Assembly: GCF_020614375.1 (NCBI RefSeq)
Contig: NZ_CP085330.1
Location: 372,001 to 436,000, forward strand
Direction: 5' to 3'
Source of the DNA: Haladaptatus salinisoli
Lineage (GTDB): Archaea > Halobacteriota > Halobacteria > Halobacteriales > Haladaptataceae
Length of the DNA stretch: 64,000 bases
The position numbers and the translations under genes were made by a program. Positions within the stretch are counted from its first letter, which is position 1, and each line of letters starts with the position of its first letter. Positions 45,310 through 53,553 of the stretch are shown piece after piece. Below the pieces are notes generated by a model, which saw nothing but the letters and a program-made list of their open reading frames with translations, was not told the origin of the DNA and did no database searches.

Positions 45310-46532
45310 CGCCCCTCCTCCAGCGCGACGACGCGGCCGTGAGAGACGACGTACAGCACGCCGTCACCGACGGCGGGGGGAGACGCCGGACCCGTTTCGA
45401 ACCGCCACCGAACCGCCCCGGTCGCCGCGTCGAGCGCGACCAGTTCGGAGGAGAACGAGGCCGACACGTAGACGACGCCGTCGGCGACGACCGGCGTCCG
45501 CTCGCCGAGAACGGGGGCCGACCAGAGCACATCCCCGGTGGCGAGGTCGAGCGCGAACAGCGACCCGTCGTCCCCCGCGGACGCGACGAAGACGCGACCG
45601 TCCGCGACGGCGGCGGCACCCTCGGTCGCGTTTCCGTCGTGCCGAAATCGCCAACGAACGCTCCCGTCGCGGGAATCGAGGGCGACGACGCCGGTTCGGT
45701 GGGGAACGACGACGGCATCGTCCGTCGCGGTCGGCGCGAGTACCATCTGTTCGTCGAGGTCGCGTGTCCACAGACGGTCGGCGGTCGTCGCGTCGTACGC
45801 GCTGACGCGGAACGGCCAGTTGACCGCGAACAGCGTTCCGTCGCGAAACGCGAGACGGCGGAGTTCGTCGCCGGAGGAACGTCGCCACAGTTCGCGGCCG
45901 CTGCTCGCGTCGAGCGCGACGATGCGAGCGGCGTCGGGGGCAGGTCCGGGAACGGTCGCGTAAACGGTGCTCCCGACGGTGACGGGCGGAACGGCGCTCG
46001 GCGAACCGAAGAAATCGAAGCTCGGTTCGCGGCTCGACCCGTGCCATCGTTCGACGCCGAACTCGTAGTCGAAGAGGCGAATCCCGCCGCCCGCGTTGAG
46101 GCCGTAAACGCCGGTCGGGGCGGTCACGGCCAGCGTGTCCGTCTCGTAGGCTTCCGCGTCCGCCCGCGCCGGACTCGACCGGTACGGCCCCTCGCGGGAG
46201 AAGCGCGTCGCCCCCGTCGCCGCGTCGAGCGCGACCAGTCCTCGACCGATCGCGTAGAGGGTATCGCCGAGGAGGACAGGCGAGGCGACGCCGCCCGAGA
46301 ATCGCTCCGGTCGGCGTCGCCACTTCACTCGGGCGGCACGTTTCGGCCCGACTGCGTCCGGGTTGTATCCGGTTCCGGCGGCGTCGTAGCGCGCCATCGG
46401 CCAGTCGGTGCCGGCGTCGCGTTCGTCGGGAGCGACGTCGCTACCGACCCGGTCGGCGAGGACGGTACAGGAACCGAAGACGGCGGTTCCCAGTCCTGAG
46501 AGGGCGGTTCTTCGGGAGACGTCGGGGACCAT
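45306..46532 (-). CDS. PQQ-type beta-propeller protein with Tat/lipobox signal
   Basis: The 408-residue protein begins SRRTALSGLGTAVFGSC, a twin-Arg signal with a possible lipobox Cys. Repeats such as VVADGVVYVSASFSSELVALDAATGAVRW follow, giving about seven or eight propeller blades. There is no sign of quinone-dependent dehydrogenase activity. It overlaps the downstream membrane protein gene, which could be its partner in the membrane. A similar propeller lies at 33106-34455. Confidence 0.85.
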   Translation of the reverse strand: MVPDVSRRTALSGLGTAVFGSCTVLADRVGSDVAPDERDAGTDWPMARYDAAGTGYNPDAVGPKRAARVKWRRRPERFSGGVASPVLLGDTLYAIGRGLVALDAATGATRFSREGPYRSSPARADAEAYETDTLAVTAPTGVYGLNAGGGIRLFDYEFGVERWHGSSREPSFDFFGSPSAVPPVTVGSTVYATVPGPAPDAARIVALDASSGRELWRRSSGDELRRLAFRDGTLFAVNWPFRVSAYDATTADRLWTRDLDEQMVLAPTATDDAVVVPHRTGVVALDSRDGSVRWRFRHDGNATEGAAAVADGRVFVASAGDDGSLFALDLATGDVLWSAPVLGERTPVVADGVVYVSASFSSELVALDAATGAVRWRFETGPASPPAVGDGVLYVVSHGRVVALEEGR

Positions 46533-46576
46533 CTCCCGGATTGTTCCCCGGCCGTGGTAAATACTTCTTGGTAATT

Positions 46577-47764
46577 TCACTCCTCGCGCGCGACGACCGT
46601 CCCGCCCTCCCCGACCGCGACCGCCCGCCGAGCGCCGAGCGCGACCCCTCGAAGCGCCCCGGTCGCGGGCGTCGGAACGCGCTCCCAGTCGGCGGTCGCG
46701 CCCGCGCGCTCGTAGACGACTCCCGAGTCGGCGCACGCGACGGCCCGACCGTCGTCCAGCGCGAGCGCCCGGAGCGCCTCGTCGCCGAGTCGAACCGGCG
46801 TCCAGTTCCCGTCGTCGTACCGGTGGAGGACGCCGTCGTCGGCGGTCGCGGCGCAGTCGCCGCGCGCCGTCGCTGCGACGTCCGTGAACGTTCCGTCCGC
46901 GCTCTCGACGCCGACCCGTCGAAACGACTCGCCGCCGTCCGTCGTCTCGAAAACGCAGTCGTTCGTGTCGCAGAGGTAGCCGACGGACGTATCGACGAGC
47001 GCCGCGGCGCAGAGGCTCGACCCGCTTCCGGGTTTTACGGGGGCGTCCCACGCGACGTCCCCGTCTCGACGGCGGCCGCGCAACACCTGACCGGAGCCGT
47101 TGACGAGGAGTATCGTCTCGTCGCCGTCCGACCCCGCGACGGCGACGTCAGCCCAATTGTCGGTGACCCCGGACGGCGCGGAGTGGTCGGCGTGCCGACC
47201 CGTCTCCGGGTTCAACCGACCGAGCGCGCCGCCGTCGCCGGCGAACCAGACGGCGCTTCCGTCGGTCGTCGCGTCGACGCCGCGCAGGTCGTTCGCCTCC
47301 GCGCCCGGTCCGTCCGGAAGCGCGACGCGCCACTCGCGCTCGGTCGCGCGCGCGAGGACGACACCCCCTTCGCCGACGGCGTGCGCACCGGCGTCGGTGA
47401 CGCCGGCGTCGAACAGCGTCGCGTCGGTCGGGACGTCGGCCGTCGTCCAACTCGCCGTCCCCGCCGCCGGTTCGTCGGGGTCGATGGGAGCGTCCTCCGA
47501 GTCGGACGCGGATTCGGTCGCGGAATCGACGCCGGCGGCGTCGGTGCCGTCCGCATCGACGCCGCCGAAATTTCCCCCGGAGAGGTAGAGCGCGACCGGC
47601 GGGACGACGTAGACGGCGAGCGCGACGACCGCGAACCCGTCGTGCAAGAACGTCAACATCCCGAACGCGGTCAGCGCCGCCGTCGCCAGCGCGTGCAGCC
47701 ACGTCTTCGTGTAGCGCCGGTAGAACGCGACGAATCCGCGAGGGGAGCGAGCGGAGCGTTCCAT
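46577..47764 (-). CDS. Membrane-anchored beta-propeller (YCF48/photosystem-stability-like)
   Basis: The 395-residue protein has two helices near the start (LHALATAALTAFGMLTFLHD and VVALAVYVVPPVALYL) and then an acidic linker. Repeats of the BNR/YCF48 type follow: VFETTDGGESFRRVGVE, VLHRYDDGNWTPVRLG and VVYERAGATADWERVP. The propeller should face outside. It ends 44 nt before the Tat-propeller gene start, so the three genes 47764-44518 probably form one operon. Confidence 0.8.
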   Translation of the reverse strand: MERSARSPRGFVAFYRRYTKTWLHALATAALTAFGMLTFLHDGFAVVALAVYVVPPVALYLSGGNFGGVDADGTDAAGVDSATESASDSEDAPIDPDEPAAGTASWTTADVPTDATLFDAGVTDAGAHAVGEGGVVLARATEREWRVALPDGPGAEANDLRGVDATTDGSAVWFAGDGGALGRLNPETGRHADHSAPSGVTDNWADVAVAGSDGDETILLVNGSGQVLRGRRRDGDVAWDAPVKPGSGSSLCAAALVDTSVGYLCDTNDCVFETTDGGESFRRVGVESADGTFTDVAATARGDCAATADDGVLHRYDDGNWTPVRLGDEALRALALDDGRAVACADSGVVYERAGATADWERVPTPATGALRGVALGARRAVAVGEGGTVVAREE

Positions 47765-47957
47765 CGGGAGGTCGTACTCGCGCGGAACGGAAATGACCTT
47801 TCGCCCGAGGGTGGCGAACCGGGGGTCGTTCGCGTCGGCCGAGACGGCGATCCGGAGAGAGTGTTCGCTATCGACGTTTCGCGTCCGGTTACGAACGCCT
47901 CTAGACGGTGACTTCTCCCCCTCGCCGCGACGGAACCGCCAGAGCGGTCAGCCCCGC

Positions 47958-48158
47958 TCAATCGAAGTCGTCCGGGTCGAACCGGTACTCCCCGTCGGGA
48001 TGGGTCGGAGTGGGCCGCCCCAGACGAATTTCCGAGAGGAAAAACCGGAAGAGGACGACGATTCCGACGAACGCCGGTAGCACCGTGAAGAACGGAATCG
48101 TCGCGTTGAGCCAGCGAACCAGCTCTAACACCTCCGGCAGCGCCACTAGCATTCCCAT
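47958..48158 (-). CDS. Small membrane protein (66 aa)
   Basis: The protein MGMLVALPEVLELVRWLNAT has one strong helix (TVLPAFVGIVVLFRFFLS) and an acidic tail ending DPDDFD. I chose 48158 because the TATA-like AATTAAAGTAT sits about 30 nt upstream. The in-frame ATG at 48182 would lie inside the expected promoter spacing and could not be transcribed. No function is known. Confidence 0.55.
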   Translation of the reverse strand: MGMLVALPEVLELVRWLNATIPFFTVLPAFVGIVVLFRFFLSEIRLGRPTPTHPDGEYRFDPDDFD

Positions 48159-48182
48159 GTGTACTATGTCATGACGGCACAT

Positions 48183-48193
48183 ACTTTAATTTT
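48183..48193 (-). promoter_or_regulatory. TATA-type promoter of the 66-aa membrane protein gene
   Basis: The minus strand reads AAAATTAAAGTAT about 25-35 nt before the start at 48158. It is the most AT-rich stretch in the neighbourhood and decides the start choice. Confidence 0.5.
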
Positions 48194-48346
48194 TCTGTGA
48201 CATCGTGAGACGCTGATTTATCCGAGCGTCGTCGCGGAGGACGTCGCCCGCGGCGGACGTCGTAGCCGGCCGACGGTACTCGTTCGAAAGAAGAGCGAGG
48301 CGGTCGATTCGGTTTCGCGTTTTACGGTACTTGACGCGCGACCCCG

Positions 48347-48769
48347 TCAGGTGGAGTAGCCCGGCGACTGCGATTCGATGACGGTCGACACGTCCTCCAG
48401 TTCCTCGCCGACCGTCGACACGACGTCGTCCAGCGTCGCGATTCCCTGTAGCTTTCCGTCCTCGTCCACGACCGGAACGCGGCGCACGTTTCCGTCCGCC
48501 ATCTTCTTCGGCAACTCGACGGCCTCCGCGTCGGCTTCGATGGTCAGCGGGTCCTCGGTCATGAGGTCGCTCGCCTTCGCGGACGAAACGTCCGAACCGT
48601 CCCCGACCGCGAGGGCGATGTCGCGGTCGGTCACGATGCCGACCGGTTTCTCGTCTTCGACGATGACGATGTCCCCGATACCCTCGTTTTTCATGGTACC
48701 GGCCAGTTCTTCGACCGCGGTATCTTTGCTTGCCGTGACTGCGTCGACAGCCAAGTTACCTACGGGCAT
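48347..48769 (-). CDS. CBS domain-pair protein
   Basis: The 140-residue protein is two tandem CBS motifs: DTAVEELAGTMKNEGIGDIVIVEDEKPVGIVTDRDI and AEAVELPKKMADGNVRRVPVVDEDGKLQGIATLDD. Each ends with the usual GIxTxxD. Stand-alone pairs bind adenine nucleotides and sense energy state. It is divergent from the S9 peptidase gene, and a second CBS pair lies on the other side of that gene. Confidence 0.9.
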   Translation of the reverse strand: MPVGNLAVDAVTASKDTAVEELAGTMKNEGIGDIVIVEDEKPVGIVTDRDIALAVGDGSDVSSAKASDLMTEDPLTIEADAEAVELPKKMADGNVRRVPVVDEDGKLQGIATLDDVVSTVGEELEDVSTVIESQSPGYST

Positions 48770-48894
48770 GGTTCGGTCGAATATGGACGCTGGATATCAA
48801 TCAAAGGTTTGGCCGCCCGTCCGACGACGGAGGAGTACCGGAGAAGCGGACGGTAGAGCCGAGTTCTTTTACCCTCGCGTTCCCTCGAACCAGC

Positions 48895-50679
48895 ATGTAT
48901 CCCGTCTCGCGCTATCTGAGCATCGACGCCGCGGAGTCGCCGACCCTCACCGTCGACGGCGCCCTCGTCTTCCTCGTCAACACGACGGGCACGCCGCAGG
49001 TTTGGACGCTCGACTCGCCGAACGCGTGGCCCGACCGACTCACCACCCACGACGAGCGAGTCTCGTTCGTCTCGGCGTCCCCGACCCGTCCGGAGGTCGT
49101 CTTCGGCATGGACGAGGGGGGCGACGAGCGCGACCAGCTCTACCGGTACGATCTGACCGACGGAACCGAAACCCGACTCACGGACGTTCCCGAGGCGATA
49201 CACCTCTGGGGCGGCTGGAGCCCCGACGGCGACCGCGTCGCGTTCGCCGCGAACCGCGACGACCCCGGGAGGTTCGACGTGTACGTGCAGGGTCGGGACG
49301 ACCGCGACGCGACGCTCGTCCGCGAGGGCGAGGGCGGCTTTCTCGGCGTCGAGACGTGGGGCGAGCCGGGCATCGTCCTCTCGAAGGCGAACGCCAGTTT
49401 CGACCAGAATCTCTCCCTCCTCGACCCCGAGACGGGCGACCGCCGCGGGCTCACCGACGGGGCGGAAGCGAGCTACGCGGACGCGCAGTTCGGCCCCGGC
49501 GGCGACCTCTACTGCGTGACGAACCGCGGCACCGACACCGCCTACGTCGGTCGAATCGACCTCGACGACGGCACCCACGAGGTCGTCTGTGACGGCGGCG
49601 AGTGGAACGTCGAGCGACTCGCCCTCCACTCCGAGACTGGGCGCGTCGTCTGGAGTCGGAACGCGGACGGTTACTCCGAGCTATCGGCCGGCCGACTCGC
49701 GAGCGACGGGGCCGCCGTCGAATCGCTCCCCGACCCGGACCTACCCGAGGGGGTCGTCTCCGAATTCGCGTTCGGTCCGGACGGAGGGCGGTGCGCGCTC
49801 TCGCTGAGCCGGAGCGACGACCCGAAGAGCGTCTACCTCCTCGACCCCGAGACCGGTGCGGCGGAGCGGTGGACCGACTCCGGAACGCTCGGCATCCCGC
49901 GCGACACCTTCCGCGAACCGGAGACCGTTCGATACGAATCGTTCGACGGTCGGACGATTCCGGCCTACTGGACGCGTCCGGCGGACGCGAGGCCGGGCGA
50001 GACGCCCGTCATCGTGGACATCCACGGCGGGCCCGAGCACCAACGCAGGCCGTGGTTCTACCCGATGAAGCAGTACTACCTCCGGCGCGGCTACGCCGTC
50101 TTCGAACCGAACGTCCGCGGGTCGTCCGGCTACGGCAAGGCGTACGCCCACCTGGACGACGTGGAAAAGCGGATGGACTCGGTGCGGGATATCGCGGCGG
50201 CGGTCGAGTGGCTCCGCGAGCGGGAGATCGTCGACCCCGACCGAATCGTCGCCTACGGTCGCTCCTACGGCGGGTTCATGGTGCTCGCGGCCATCACCGA
50301 GTACCCCGATCTCTGGGCGGCGGCGGTCGATTTCGTCGGCATCGCCAACTTCGTCACCTTCTTGGAGAACACGGGCGAGTGGCGTCGTTCGCACCGCGAG
50401 CGCGAGTACGGGTCGCTGGCGGACGACCGGGAACTCCTCGAAGATATCAGCCCCATCCACGAGGCCGATCGCATCTCCTGTCCGTTGTTCATCCAGCACG
50501 GCGCGAACGACCCCCGCGTCCCGGTCGGGGAGGCGAGACGGATCGCCGAGGAGGTTCGCCGTCGGGGCGTTCCGGTCGAGACGTGCATCTTCGAGGACGA
50601 AGGACACCACACCACCTCGCGGGAGAACCTGATAGCGCAGTTCGAACGAATCGCCTCGTTCCTGGACGAGCACGCGTAG
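48895..50679 (+). CDS. S9 family peptidase (acylaminoacyl-peptidase/prolyl oligopeptidase type)
   Basis: The 594-residue protein has an N-terminal beta-propeller with WSPDGDRVAFAANRD-type blades and a C-terminal alpha/beta-hydrolase domain from about residue 350. The oxyanion start is VIVDIHGGPEHQRRPW, the nucleophile is Ser457 in GRSYGGFM, the acid is in GANDPRVP, and the catalytic His lies in DEGHHTTS. It should cleave short peptides in the cytoplasm, as there is no signal peptide. The start MYPVSRYLSID is normal for the haloarchaeal group. Confidence 0.9.
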   Translation: MYPVSRYLSIDAAESPTLTVDGALVFLVNTTGTPQVWTLDSPNAWPDRLTTHDERVSFVSASPTRPEVVFGMDEGGDERDQLYRYDLTDGTETRLTDVPEAIHLWGGWSPDGDRVAFAANRDDPGRFDVYVQGRDDRDATLVREGEGGFLGVETWGEPGIVLSKANASFDQNLSLLDPETGDRRGLTDGAEASYADAQFGPGGDLYCVTNRGTDTAYVGRIDLDDGTHEVVCDGGEWNVERLALHSETGRVVWSRNADGYSELSAGRLASDGAAVESLPDPDLPEGVVSEFAFGPDGGRCALSLSRSDDPKSVYLLDPETGAAERWTDSGTLGIPRDTFREPETVRYESFDGRTIPAYWTRPADARPGETPVIVDIHGGPEHQRRPWFYPMKQYYLRRGYAVFEPNVRGSSGYGKAYAHLDDVEKRMDSVRDIAAAVEWLREREIVDPDRIVAYGRSYGGFMVLAAITEYPDLWAAAVDFVGIANFVTFLENTGEWRRSHREREYGSLADDRELLEDISPIHEADRISCPLFIQHGANDPRVPVGEARRIAEEVRRRGVPVETCIFEDEGHHTTSRENLIAQFERIASFLDEHA

Positions 50680-50801
50680 CGACGAACGACCGCGCCCGAG
50701 TCGCCGATTCCACGGTTCGATTTCACGTTCTACTGCGGCGCAGTCGACCGAGAGTGGGACGTGGTGACAATCCTTATACGCATTCGGGGCGGAGAGCACG
50801 C

Positions 50802-51206
50802 ATGGAGGATATTTTCGTCGGTCGGCTCATGACCACCGACCTGTACACCGTCTCCCCGGATACGCTCGTCGAAGACGCCGCCCGGTCGATGCTCGACCGG
50901 GAAATCGGTTCGGTGCTCGTGGTGGACGAGGAGAACGAGTTGAAGGGTATCCTGACAACCACCGATTTCGTCGAAATCGTCGCCAAGAGCCAGCCGAAGG
51001 CGAAGACGGCGGTTTCGACCTACATGTCGACGGACGTCGTCACCGCGACGGCGCAGGACTCCATCCGCGACGTCGCGGACGCGATGATAGAGCACGGCTT
51101 CCACCACGTGCCCGTCCTCGACGACGCGGAAGGCGTCATCGGCATCATCTCGTCGACGGACCTCGCGTCCTACCTGTCGCACGTCCAGACGCCGAGTCCG
51201 TCGTAG
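50802..51206 (+). CDS. CBS domain-pair protein
   Basis: The 134-residue protein has two CBS motifs: DTLVEDAARSMLDREIGSVLVVDEENELKGILTTTDF and DSIRDVADAMIEHGFHHVPVLDDAEGVIGIISSTDL. It is similar to the pair at 48347-48769 but is on the other strand. The S9 peptidase gene ends 123 nt upstream. A TATA-like TCCTTATACG lies about 27 nt before the start and supports a leaderless transcript of its own. Confidence 0.9.
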   Translation: MEDIFVGRLMTTDLYTVSPDTLVEDAARSMLDREIGSVLVVDEENELKGILTTTDFVEIVAKSQPKAKTAVSTYMSTDVVTATAQDSIRDVADAMIEHGFHHVPVLDDAEGVIGIISSTDLASYLSHVQTPSPS

Positions 51207-51262
51207 TCGGCTCCATCGAACGGTCGGTGACCTGAGAGGGCGGGCGACGCACGCGGGAACGC

Positions 51263-51574
51263 TCAACAGGGCGTCACCGAGTCGCCGCGAACGCGGCGTG
51301 AGCGTTCGGGGGTGACGACGTAGAGCGCGTTCGACCCGCCGTCCGCCGCCGTCTTCTCCGTCGAGTACGAGTACGGGTGCGTGACCTCGACGGACACGCC
51401 CTCGGCGGTGCGCTCGGTGACCGTCGCCCGCTCGTCCATCGTCGTCGGGTACGTCCCCCAGTCCGTGAGACAGGACGCGTTCCGGAGCCGCTCGGTGAGG
51501 TACCGTTCCTCGGCGGCGAGGGCGCGTTCTTTCGCCTCCTCGTCCGAGAGGACGGACGCCGCTATCGTCGGTCG
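51263..51574 (-). pseudogene. C-terminal remnant of a hypothetical protein
   Basis: The minus strand encodes about 100 residues that look like the end of a haloarchaeal protein: LSDEEAKERALAAEERYLTE, then RATVTERTAEGVSVEVTHPY and ALYVVTPERSRRVRGDSVTPC. No start codon with a signal peptide is found; upstream the reading runs into the antisense of an nnrD fragment. The gene therefore lost its 5' end at about 51575. The conserved-looking Cys in NASCL and the terminal Cys suggest a secreted protein with a disulfide, which is inference. Confidence 0.6.
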
Positions 51575-52096
51575 GTTGCGGAGCGAGCGTCGGTGGTGGC
51601 GGTGGAGTTCGCGACGGAGCGCGAAGACGTGCCCGTCGGCGCGTCGGTTTCCCGCGAGACGCTGGCGAGGGTCGACCTCCCGGTCATCGTCGACGCGGTC
51701 GCCATCGAACCGGCGCTGAGCGGCGACCTCTCGAACACGGTCTTCGCGCCCGACGAGGGGGAAGAGGAGGCCGTCGTCGACGAGTACGGGTCGCTGGAGA
51801 GGTTCTCCGAGACGACGGGAGCCATCGTCGTGATGACCGGCGACGTCGACACCATCGTCGTCGACGGGGAGGAGACGACCAACGAGACCGGCACGCCGGC
51901 GCTGACGGTCGCCGGGACGGGCGACACGCTGACGGGGGTGATCGCCTCCCTGCTCAGTCAGGGACTGAACCGCGCCGAGGCGGCCGAGCTCGGCGCGTGG
52001 ATCGTCGGGAAGGCCGGCGAACTCGCGACGGCCGAGCGGGGCAACGGTCTCGTCGCCACGGACGTCATCGAACGGATCCCCGACACCATTCGTTGA
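51575..52096 (+). pseudogene. NAD(P)H-hydrate dehydratase fragment (C-terminal part of nnrD)
   Basis: From about 51590 to 52096 the plus strand encodes the end of the ADP-dependent NAD(P)HX dehydratase: NTVFAPDEGEEEAVV, then VVMTGDVDTIVVDG, TNETGTPALTVAGTGDTLTG with the catalytic-region AGTGD, and GAWIVGKAGELATAE. The epimerase domain and the first part of the dehydratase domain are missing. The ORF reaches back to 51377, but those residues are antisense to the other remnant. The complete protein should have about 480 residues; about 170 remain. The full enzyme repairs damaged NADH and NADPH, so another copy elsewhere would be expected. Confidence 0.72.
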
Positions 52097-52208
52097 GTCC
52101 GAACCCCCGCTCGGCAACCGACCCCGGAGAATCGCCGGAGCCGGTGCGTATCGCTACCCGAGTTCGGACGCGCTCGCAGGACTACTCGTCCCCGACGATT
52201 GACGGGTA

Positions 52209-52889
52209 TCACTCGACAGTCCGCAATAGATGGGCGCGCCCGTCTTCGAGCGGACGACCGTGCCCCGGACAGACGTAGTCGAACCGACGGGTTCTGTCGA
52301 GCAGCGTTCGAATACTCTCCTCGACCGACCGCGGGTCGTAGCTGGTAACGCGACCGGAGGGTCGTAGCCGACCGCCGACCTCGAAGGCGAGGTCACCTAT
52401 GAAAGCGGCGTCGAGACCCTCGTGGACGTACGCTACGTGTCCGGGCGTGTGGCCCGGAGTGTGATACGCACGAAACGAACCGATTTCGTCGCCGTCTCCG
52501 ATTCGACGTATCGGGAGATTCGGGAGGGTGAGCCGGCGGTAGTACAGCCGATGAAAGGTTTCGAGACCGTTTCGGGCGGTCCACGGGGGAAGTCGGTTAC
52601 CGGCGACGTACGGAGCGTCGTCGCGGTGGACGAAGACGGGGGCGTCGAGGGAGGGCGTCAGTCTCGCGAGGGTGCCCACGTGGTCGGCGTCGTAATGCGT
52701 TAACAGGACTTGGTCAATATCTTCCGGTTCGAATCCCGCTTCGTCGAGACCGTCGCGAACCGTCTCCTCGTCGCCCGGCCACCCGGCATCCACGAGCGTA
52801 CGAACGCCATCGTCGACGATGTAGACGTTTGGCCTGTCTCGGGTTCGGCAATCCACGTGCCAGAGCCCTTCCGAAAGTTGCGTCGCCAT
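52209..52889 (-). CDS. MBL-fold metallo-hydrolase
   Basis: The 226-residue protein has the metallo-beta-lactamase fold: VYIVDDGVRTLVDAGWPGD, LTHYDADHVGTL as the main metal motif, TPGHTPGHVAYV with a metal His, IGDLAFEV with the bridging Asp, and CPGHGRPLEDG at the end. The metal motif reads HxDxDH, with Asp in place of the second His. Members act on thioesters, lactones or phosphoesters; the substrate is not evident. The start MATQLSEGLWHVDC is typical. Confidence 0.88.
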   Translation of the reverse strand: MATQLSEGLWHVDCRTRDRPNVYIVDDGVRTLVDAGWPGDEETVRDGLDEAGFEPEDIDQVLLTHYDADHVGTLARLTPSLDAPVFVHRDDAPYVAGNRLPPWTARNGLETFHRLYYRRLTLPNLPIRRIGDGDEIGSFRAYHTPGHTPGHVAYVHEGLDAAFIGDLAFEVGGRLRPSGRVTSYDPRSVEESIRTLLDRTRRFDYVCPGHGRPLEDGRAHLLRTVE

Positions 52890-53189
52890 CGGTGACAGTA
52901 CGGATTCACAGGTTTAATACTCCGCATATTCGACAGGTTTTCGCTCCCCGTCACTTCGACCTGTGGCTCGTCGAATCTCCGACTCGGATCGAATAGAACG
53001 GCTTCGTGAGAAGAACGGTCGGTAACGCCTGTGAGTTCCTCCGAACCGTCGCGGTGACGGGGGACGGCCACCTCCGGCCTCGTTCGCGTTTCCTTGTGCG
53101 TATTCCGCGGTACGTTCGGGGTTGTTGGGGCGCGTTCGGCGTGTTTGCCACGCGTTTCCGCGACTCGCTCTTTTCGACTCGCTCAGAAT
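52890..53189. other. 300-nt interval without a gene
   Basis: This stretch separates the MBL gene start from the 3' end of the zinc protein gene. It contains an AT-rich TTTAATACTCCGCATATTC at about 52913-52931 that can serve as promoter of the MBL gene. No ORF with normal haloarchaeal composition was seen. Confidence 0.4.
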
Positions 53190-53453
53190 CTACAACCGCT
53201 CGACCCTGATACAGCGCTGGGCGTTGGCGGACGACCGGTCGAAGAGCGTCCCGAACGAGCGGTCGGGGTCGGCGCGGAACGTCGCCAGACAGTCGCGGCA
53301 CAGACCGGCGAACGCGGCCGACGACCGGCGTCCGGGTGCGACCGATCGTCCGATGGCAGTGCAGGTCACCCTGACCGCCGCGCGTCCGCCGCAGCGTTCG
53401 CAGGTCGGGTCGTCCGTCGCGTCGTATGCGTCGCTGGTGTTCCGAGTGGGCAT
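53190..53453 (-). CDS. Small zinc-ribbon-type protein (87 aa)
   Basis: The protein starts MPTRNTSDAYDATDDP and has CERCG at 18-22 and CRDC near residue 58, so it can bind one zinc. Between them is a short strand AAVRVTCTAI. The tail is LFDRSSANAQRCIRVERL. It resembles other haloarchaeal single-zinc proteins of unknown role. The Met at 53453 was chosen because the ORF extension to 53522 is basic and unlike the rest. Confidence 0.65.
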   Translation of the reverse strand: MPTRNTSDAYDATDDPTCERCGGRAAVRVTCTAIGRSVAPGRRSSAAFAGLCRDCLATFRADPDRSFGTLFDRSSANAQRCIRVERL

Positions 53454-53553
53454 CGATCTCGTACGGAACACGGGGCGCGGTTCCAAGAGTATGATCCGCG
53501 TGCGTCGGCGCTTCCGGAGCACAAGCGTCGCCTACTCGGCCGGTCCGCGAACC

